Assembly: GCA_033085395.1 (NCBI GenBank) | Contig: JANQBS010000323.1 | Span: 1-39,942, forward strand | From: Xanthoparmelia taractica | Lineage: Eukaryota > Ascomycota > Lecanoromycetes > Lecanorales > Parmeliaceae | Length of the DNA: 39,942 nucleotides | Direction: 5' to 3' | In this document: positions 33,516-39,942 of the stretch, piece by piece | Layout: each line of letters opens with the position of its first letter | Numbering within the stretch: position 1 is the stretch's first letter | The notes under the pieces: model-generated | The model's database searches: none | What the model saw: the letters and a program-made list of their open reading frames with translations, nothing else | What the model was told of the DNA's origin: nothing | Made by a program: the position numbers and the translations under genes

Positions 33516-35298
33516 ATGCGTCGCCCGAGCAATGGCATAGCGCGACGGACCTCCTCAGCGATTCACTACCAGACCTTCCCCACGCCTCCCCCCAAATCCA
33601 AAGGTCAGCCGCCGTCAGACAATTCCAGGACTTCATCCAACAATGGACCTCATCTTGTGCAGACGAGTTCTAAAGGCTCCAATCATGAAGAGTCGCCTCT
33701 CCCCATCAGGCAGCTCGTTGTCTTGGCCATCATCTCCCTATCCGAACAGACCGCCCTGAATTCCATTGGACCCTATCTACCACAAATGGTAGCCACATTC
33801 AAGGACGTCGATACCGGAAAGGTTGGGCTCTATGTTGGGCTTGTGGCCTCCTCCTTCGCCCTGGCACAGTTTGCTACGAATTTCTTATGGGGATGGCTGT
33901 CGGACAGGATTGGAAGAAAGCCTGTGGTACTGACAGGCACGCTACTCACCGCTGCATGTTTTGTTGCTTTCGGATTCTGTAAAACATTGTGGCAGGCAAT
34001 AATTGTACAGGTTCTTATGGGGCTCGGGAATGGGAACCAAGGCATTGTGTCTACATGTCTGGGGGAGATCACAGACCGAAGCAATCAGTCTCGGGCTTTC
34101 ATATATCTGCCGGTCATATATGGCTTAGGAGGAATCACGGGACCAGTTGTGGGGGGCCTGCTAGTTTCGAAGAACGCACACTTCTCGAAGAAGGATCCCT
34201 ATCCCTACATGAAGCCCAACCTGGTTTCAGCAGCCGTTCTAATAGGCGACATGATCATGACGATGATTTTCTTGGAGGAGAGTCTCGAAGAGGCCAGAGA
34301 ATTGCCTCCATTAGGAAAGCGAGTGGGTAACCTTTTCACGTGGGTCTGGCAATTCGCTAGCTCAAGCCGGCCCAGCTACCTCCGGATACCAAGTATCAAA
34401 CATAAGCGACCTTCACACATTGATGGTGATGCTACTAATGAGGAAGAATATGAGGAAGGGTCGGATTCGGAATCCGTATCTCATACCTCGATCCCGGACA
34501 TGATACCACGCCATACTACAGAACTCACGCATTCTCAAATCTTCAATAGGGACACTCTGCTACTCATGTCTACCTATCTCATCTTTCAACTGTCGAATAT
34601 TTCTTACAACTCGCTTTACCCTATTTTCGGTCAAGCAGCCCCGCCAAGAGGCAGACGTCTTTCCCCTAAAGAGATCGGTTTCTCGCTGGCTTTCGCGAGT
34701 GCCGCAACCATTGTGTTTCAGCTCGGCTTCTTTGGTAGGCTGCGGGAGAAATTAGGGAACAGGGTAACCTACAGAATTTGCATGGCGGCCATGGCTTTGG
34801 CGTTCATACTGACACCGTGGGTGGGATACAAGGACAGCAAGCGTGGAGTTGGAGGAATATCTTCCGGTAAAGTATGGTTGTGGATCGAGCTGGGATTCGT
34901 GCTTTTGATAAAGTCACTGGCTGCTGTGGGCTGCTTGACGAGCTTTCTTCTGTTGGTAGGTGCTGCACTGCTGTGTTCATCTAAGAAGCTTACCTTTCAC
35001 TAAGATTACCAATTCCGCCCCTAACCATTCCGTCCTCGGTACGCTCAACGGCCTCGCCCAGACTCTGTCCGCAGCTGGCCGAGCTGTGGGCCCCTTTCTC
35101 GCTGGGGGGCTTTTTTCCCTTGGGACGCATGTAGAGCCTAAGGGTGAAGCCGTAGCTTTCGGTGTCTTTGGCGGTATAGCCTTCGTTGGTTTCCTGATGA
35201 CCTTCGGAATCCGTGGGGCAAATCTTGAGTCTGAGGGTTGGGATGAAGAAGAGGGAAGCGAGGATGATGATGATGAGGAAGAGGATCATGCGAGGTAG
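33516..35298 (+). CDS. MFS transporter, ZIFL/DHA1-like
   Basis: Two exons, 33516-34955 and 35005-35298, give 577 aa. The frame is also open from a GTG at 33513, but ATG at 33516 is the first real start. A Ser/Pro-rich cytosolic N-terminus precedes twelve likely helices. The first helix is QLVVLAIISLSEQTALNSIG; the A motif GWLSDRIGRKP lies in the loop between helices 2 and 3; LMGLGNGNQGIVSTCLGEI and YLPVIYGLGGITGPVVGGL belong to the N-half. A charged central loop contains EEEYEEGSDSES. Exon 2 brings the conserved ITNSAPNHSVLGTLNGLAQT and an acidic tail (EEEGSEDDDDEEED). The family groups with yeast YCR023C and plant ZIFL carriers, proton antiporters for drugs, organic anions or metal chelates. 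The substrate is unknown. Confidence 0.88.
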
Positions 35299-35859
35299 CA
35301 GGAAATCTGTAAAATGGGAATAGAATGGCGTTAGGCATAGACACATGAGGACTAAAGGGATGACGATCATAGCGAAGGTGCTTGTGGTGTTTTGGTATGG
35401 AATCAATGTATAGCTTTGGGGGAAAACAGCTTGTGAGTAAAATGCTTTCATTAGATGGTCAGGATCTGAACGTATCATGACCCAAAGCGGCTATTATCTG
35501 TATATATGAAGCATCTTGAGCACCACAAACAGCTGAGTATAGAGGATATAGTGATCAATGGCCATGTGTCGGTGCATTTTATGGATGTCATGAGCCTGAA
35601 GACCATCAATTTTTATGGCCAAGAACCATTAAGACTTCTCGCGTGCATGAGCAAAGTCCCCTGGAGAAGACTTGTTGCAAAGACGATTATATTTTTTACG
35701 AACATTATCAAACACGACAACATTGGTGTGTTGCAGCAAGTAAAAGCCAACGTGCGCCCCCAGGGTTTTGTCTCCGTGTTGTCAACCACACAAGCATCTG
35801 TGCACTCTGCGATCTTGAAAACTTCCGTATCGACACCACATGGTTCCTCATCAACCGAG
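35299..35859. other. Intergenic region with in-frame extension of the next gene
   Basis: 561 bp between the MFS stop and my chosen start of the next gene. The next gene's frame stays open leftwards to an ATG at 35506, which would add 118 residues. I treat that part as leader because the ATG at 35860 is followed at once by a clean N-terminal membrane anchor. An upstream start cannot be ruled out. Confidence 0.45.
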
Positions 35860-37670
35860 ATGATTTATCTACCACCGTTACGACGCTTTCTTTTACCGGC
35901 CATTGTCTTTGCGACCCTCATCATCTCCTACCGCGCGTTGCCCATTCCGACTTCGTTGCCATCATTCGTCCTCCATGCAGCACCCGCTCCTCCACAACGT
36001 ATTCATGTACCCATCTCAGCCCTGCAGAGCCCCCTGCCTATCGCCAATTCCTCATACAATCATCTTTCGCCTCCCAATCAATACTACTACAGCTACCACA
36101 AGAATGAGAAGGCAGTGAGCGGTGATACGGGCACTTCTAAACCATGGCATCCAGAGCTCGATCCGAATCTCGAGAGTCTCTTCAAATGTCCTATCAAAGC
36201 CAACAGATACACTAGCCACGTACGTTTACCTGACATCGTCCAGAACATCTCGCAGATTCCACCGGGCTCACTCAAGCCAGAATCCAGAGTGTTCTGGAAC
36301 CCAACCGTGATAGCGCTGCCATACTGGTCCGAAAACCAGTATCTGATCGTCAGCAGGATCGTCACTGATGGCAACCACCAAGAAAACGTCCTATGCGAGG
36401 CCAATGTTTGCCACATTGGATCCGGCGAGCGTGCGAGGCGAGGGGAGAAGCCATGTATCGAGGACGATCTTCGGCATGTCGGTCCTGGTGGTGGCATGCG
36501 ATGTGCCTCATCGCCTGTGACCCTCAGTGTGCCACCAACACCGGCAGAAAGATGTGAAGGGAAATTCATGCCGTATGTTGATATCCCAGGCTTCCACGAT
36601 CCTCGGATCTTCTGGAGCGGCAAAGGCGAGCCTTTGATGATGGTCAACACTCAGTACTCTCCCCTTCCCAGCTACTCAGGGTTATGTTGACGTATTTCAG
36701 ATCCCGCTACGCTTGTTTCGGCCTTTGGATCATAGATCTTCGCACTCTACATTCGCCTCTCCGAAAGCTTCTTACCTCTTCTCCGCTCCGACCTTCCCTT
36801 GGTCCTTTGATGTCCTATCCAACCCTCACAGAACTGACACGCAACCCCGCCGATACCCGCTCACAGATCGAAAAGAATTGGTTCCTCTTCTTCCCCTCCA
36901 ACGGCGAATCCTACATCCATTACGATCTCTCTGACCCTCGTGGCGGACCAAGAGGCCGCACCTTTGCCAAACTCCTTGGAAATGGCCTAACCACGACCAA
37001 TCTTACGGATCCACACGAACAGCCTTGTCTCCGTGATCTCACAGCGGCCGAAGAACCAGATAAGGTGAAGAGAGGAGGCACTTGGCACCAAGCAACCAAC
37101 TCCCTTCGCCTCATTCTTTGCAATCGCTTTGACTATGACTGCAAATCTAAACCAGAAAATATGGTCTTCTTCGCCATTGTACACCGCAAATTTCCCAATT
37201 GGCTCAAGCTTCCATTGCGCTATGAGCGCTACTTTATGGTCTGGTCTGCTACGCCGCCGTTTGAGATGCTAGGCATCAGCCGACACCCGGTCTTGATGAG
37301 CAACGAGACGGCTTCCGGCTGGTCTGCGAGCGAGAATTGGGATGACGATCCTGCAAACGCCAAGGTGGTCAACATGACAAAGGCAACAGATGCCAACGCA
37401 TCGGAGCCATATGGTGGCAAGGACTACTGGGCTTACTTCACTTATACGGTGAGTATTTCTTACGCTTGGGGAAGAGAGCCGAGGACAGATAAAGACGGTG
37501 GAGATGAAGCGCAGGACATGCATGTGGGGTACCTGGACGACGAGGTTCTGCTAGCGATTGGGGTCGACGATAAAGGGCAGGCTTTTTCACGGGCGAAGGC
37601 GGGAAGTTTGGTGCAGTGTTTGAGGGCTTGCGCGGGAAGGATCGAGGTCGGACTAGAGAAGGCGGAGTAG
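35860..37670 (+). CDS. Conserved fungal type II membrane protein, propeller-like, function unknown
   Basis: Two exons, 35860-36653 and 36701-37670, give 587 aa. The N-terminus MIYLPPLRRFLLPAIVFATL is a short basic segment and membrane helix (about 9-24), so the bulk is probably in the Golgi lumen or outside. After a Pro-rich stem, motifs recall five-bladed propeller glycosidases and glycan phosphorylases: VFWNPTVIALPYW, YLIVSRIVTDGNHQENVLC, IPGFHDPRIFWSGKGEP, and across the intron MVNTQSRYACFGLWIIDLR. Further blocks are EKNWFLFFPSNGESYIHYDL and TFAKLLGNGLTTTNL. I recall the family as conserved in filamentous ascomycetes without an assigned activity. The propeller assignment is inference from motif shape. 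The intron is sure because caa-tcc restores the conserved NTQSRYACFG. Confidence 0.75.
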
Positions 37671-38142
37671 GAGTCCAATGGACCAAAGTTTTTAGAATGT
37701 ATTTGTGAACGTATGATTCTAGTAACATTGTTTGGCTGAGGATGCAGGTAAGGAGACAGATGGACGGGTAGTAGATGGTACATCTTACAAGACTTTCTCG
37801 CTTCAACCAGGGGGCTATAGAAAAGCACGAAGAATAGCATTCGATTGATCAACCACGCGCAACTTAAGGCTAAGACCCAATCAAGGAATCTAATACCGAA
37901 AAGCTTCATGGAAAACTTTTGAAAGACCGGAGGGTATTTGATCTCAGAACTAACGGAAGCGAAATCCCATCCGGTCTTCCTATATATATGCTAGGCGGTC
38001 TCTCATAGTTGAAGGCGTAAACGATCCCGTATCGCCGTATGCACCATCCCGCACGAATCCGTAACAAATAGCATTAATGACTCGACATCCAAGCAAATCC
38101 CCCAACATACCATACCTTCCGAGAGCCCACGGCTCCCTTACC
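37671..38142. other. Convergent intergenic region, no gene seen
   Basis: 472 bp between two genes that point at each other; it holds both 3' ends. The minus-strand frames across 37438-37909 are mainly antisense to the preceding gene and lack protein features. No repeat or RNA gene is seen. Confidence 0.5.
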
Positions 38143-39419
38143 TTACCGCGCGAAATTGGCAGGCGGCTCCGTTGCAGGACCTTGAGCGGTCACGTATGCC
38201 TATGTGTGCGACGGCGGTGGTAAGCTTTGATCCCCGTTCAAGAGGGGGGATGAGGGCGGGGGCAGATCGGCAGCAAGATCGATTCTACTTACCTTCGTCA
38301 TACCGCCGTCAACGACAAAGTCGGTCCCGTTGACAAAGCTGCTTTCGTCGCTGGCGAGGAAGAGGACGGCTTGGGCTTGCTCGATGGGTTCGCCGAAGCG
38401 GCCGGATGGGAAATGGATCTCGCGGCGGTGGCGCTTGGCTGCGTCGTCGCCGAGCCAGTCTTGAAGCAAGGGCGTGCTGAGTGAGGATATAAGTAAGCGG
38501 TGGTCTGGTGAGTGAGGGTAGATGGATGGATGGATTTGGGGGGGGGGGGGGTCAAGGCTTTACTTCAAGGGAGCGGGGCACAGCGCATTGAATCGGAAGC
38601 CTTCTTTCGCGTGCACAATCGCCAGCTCTCGCGTCATTGCCAGCACGGCGCCTTTGCTCGCCGTGTACGCCAGCTGCGGCGTCGCGCTGCCCATCAACGC
38701 GACCACGCTGGCGGTGTTGATGATGCTGCCGACTTTCTTGCCGTGCCTCCGCATACTGAGCACGGCGTGCTTGCTGCCGAACCAGACACCCTTGGCGTTG
38801 ACGTTGTGGGTCAAATCCCAGATCTTTTCCGGGGTGTCTACGGCGTCGGCGTCGTCGGCGTGCATGATGCCGGCGTTGTTGAAGATGATGTCAACGCCGC
38901 CCCAGGAGTCGAGGTGTTTGACCATAGCTTCGACGTCGGATTCTTTGGCCACGTCGCATTTGATCGTTTCGAGTCGGGGCGGGTTGGGGATGATGGAGTG
39001 GACTTTTGAGAGCGCGGTGGCGAGGGCGGGTTCGGATATGTCGGCCATCAGGACGGCGGCACCTTCGCGTGCGAAGAGGATGGTTGTTTCGAGGCCGATG
39101 CCGCTGAGGATGAAAGGTGAACGTTAAGATTGGGAAATTCAGATGCTCATGTATTCAGGAGATGCAGAGTCTCCGCCAAGCAAATGCAGGATGCGGTAAG
39201 CACGACAAGAAACAGAACACGCATCCCTGGCTGGACTCCTCATGCCAAAAGGTCTTTACAATGAGGAAGAAAGATAGACACGGAAGGAATGGGGCATAGT
39301 GTGAATGCAGAAAATACAAAGCTAGCTGGTGTAATGGAGAATCACAAGACGCACCCAGCAGCGCCAGTAATGATAGTCTTCTTGCCTTGGAGGCGTTCAC
39401 CTCGCTTAGTGGTCGCCAT
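38143..39419 (-). CDS. Short-chain dehydrogenase/reductase, classical type
   Basis: Four exons on the minus strand, 39419-39355, 39103-38564, 38476-38293 and 38199-38143, give 281 aa. The start is MATTKRGERLQGKKTIITG. The cofactor motif TGAAGGIG (18-25) spans the first intron. NNAG is at 97-100, the catalytic Asn in NVNAKG at about 124, Ser at about 154 (INTASVVAL), and YTASK with Tyr168 and Lys172. The Asp in MADIS (about 43) at the end of beta-2 favours NAD(H) over NADP(H). Substrate-loop sequence ALCPAPLNTPLLQDWL spans the second intron; FVNGTDFVVDGGMTK is the usual end, followed by an extension (AYVTAQGPATEPPANFAR) on the last exon. The substrate is unknown; such proteins often act on alcohols or 3-hydroxyacyl compounds. 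Confidence 0.93.
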
Positions 39420-39788
39420 TGCTGAGAGCAGGCTGGACTAAAGAGATTGGATAAGCTCCAGGACAGTAGGAACGAGTCAAGTCTGCCCAAAAGGTTAATT
39501 GAACAATTTTTGGCACAGCTGCTGAATATGGCGTACTATGCTGTCACCACTGTACTCATTCACGCGTTGCACGAGAGACTTGTTGTCCTGAGCTGATGAT
39601 AGAGTGTAAGTCTCAGTAGGGTTTCGTTGGTAGATGATGATGATGATGATCAGAAAGCATTAAAACCTTTTGTCTATTATCGACACGCCTTAGCAACTTT
39701 AAGGAATGCTTCACGTCATGCATATGATGGTGCTTTATGTCATACTTCATACTCCCGCGTGTATCAGGTCTATGCGCGTATATGTTGC
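39420..39788. other. SDR promoter region with a microsatellite
   Basis: The region upstream of the SDR start holds its promoter and a (atg)6 microsatellite at 39633-39650. No other gene is seen before the tandem repeat that begins at 39789. Confidence 0.5.
39633..39650. repeat. Trinucleotide microsatellite (atg)6
   Basis: Six uninterrupted atg units lie about 215 bp upstream of the SDR start codon. It is a simple repeat that is likely to vary in length between strains. Confidence 0.85.
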
Positions 39789-39942
39789 AAATGTGGGTGA
39801 CGGATGGTTTGCAGTTACTGAAAAATCTGACTATATACAAGCGATAGGGCTGAGTAGTGCCAAATTTGTTGGAAATGTGGGTGACGGATGGTTTGTAGCT
39901 ACTGAAAAATCTGACTACATACAAGCGATAGGGCTGAGTAGT
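39789..39942. repeat. 84-bp tandem repeat running off the window edge
   Basis: Two units start aaatgtgggtgacggatggt at 39789 and 39873. Over the 70 bp of unit 2 that are visible only three positions differ, all C/T on this strand. The period is 28 codons, so the minus-strand frame through it repeats VRFFSxxKPSVTHI. The array continues beyond 39942, so the copy number is unknown. Confidence 0.85.

Noticed and set aside
35506..35859. N-terminal extension of the propeller-like protein
   Set aside because: The ATG at 35860 is followed directly by a clean membrane anchor; the extension looks like leader sequence. Not excluded, but less likely.
38512..39009. Plus-strand open frame of 165 codons
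   Set aside because: It is antisense to the SDR exon 2, a GC-rich coding sequence that leaves the opposite strand open.

Overview
The window is nuclear DNA of a filamentous ascomycete (Pezizomycotina; the class is not certain, Dothideomycetes is my best guess). The reasons are short GT-AG introns of about 50-100 bp, compact intergenic spaces, and protein families typical of these fungi: a 7TM-RGS hybrid, a spherulin-4-like secreted protein, a fungal SGNH membrane protein and a ZIFL-type MFS carrier. I rebuilt 15 protein genes by joining reading frames across splice sites; exon coordinates are in each entry. No rRNA, tRNA, CRISPR array or intact transposase was seen.

Layout. 1.2-3.2 kb: a seven-helix protein with a C-terminal RGS domain (+). 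3.9-7.5 kb: YIF1 (-) and the SRP receptor alpha subunit SRP101 (+), head to head over about 200 bp, both early secretory pathway. 7.5-10.2 kb: no gene seen. 10.2-11.4 kb: an unrecognised Ser-rich protein in three exons. 11.4-18.6 kb: a gene-poor island with a 3 x 46-bp tandem repeat, nested palindromes, a MITE-like inverted-repeat element with flanking direct repeats, and broken reading frames. 18.6-19.35 kb: ATP7 (-), followed by a 111-bp hairpin with perfect 30-bp arms. 20.4-21.15 kb: spherulin-4-like protein (+). 22.5-24.6 kb: EGD2 (NAC alpha) and RPL14, both (-). 25.9-29.0 kb: a FAT1-type acyl-CoA synthetase (-) and a Mpv17/PMP22 protein (+), head to head. 29.4-32.5 kb: an SGNH-like type II membrane protein and RPS27 (+). 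33.5-37.7 kb: an MFS transporter and a conserved propeller-like membrane protein (+). 38.1-39.4 kb: a classical SDR oxidoreductase (-). The right edge enters an 84-bp tandem repeat that runs out of the window.

Functionally the window is mostly housekeeping: protein synthesis and targeting (SRP101, EGD2, RPL14, RPS27), ER-Golgi traffic (YIF1), respiration (ATP7) and lipid or organelle membranes (FAT1-like with Mpv17-like). Accessory functions are interspersed: signalling, a secreted protein, transport and an oxidoreductase. The least explained parts are the 11.4-18.6 kb island, the hairpin at 19.7 kb, the orphan gene at 10.2 kb, and two well-formed but poorly characterised fungal proteins (29.4 and 35.9 kb). 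I found no clear evidence of a wholly new multi-gene system.
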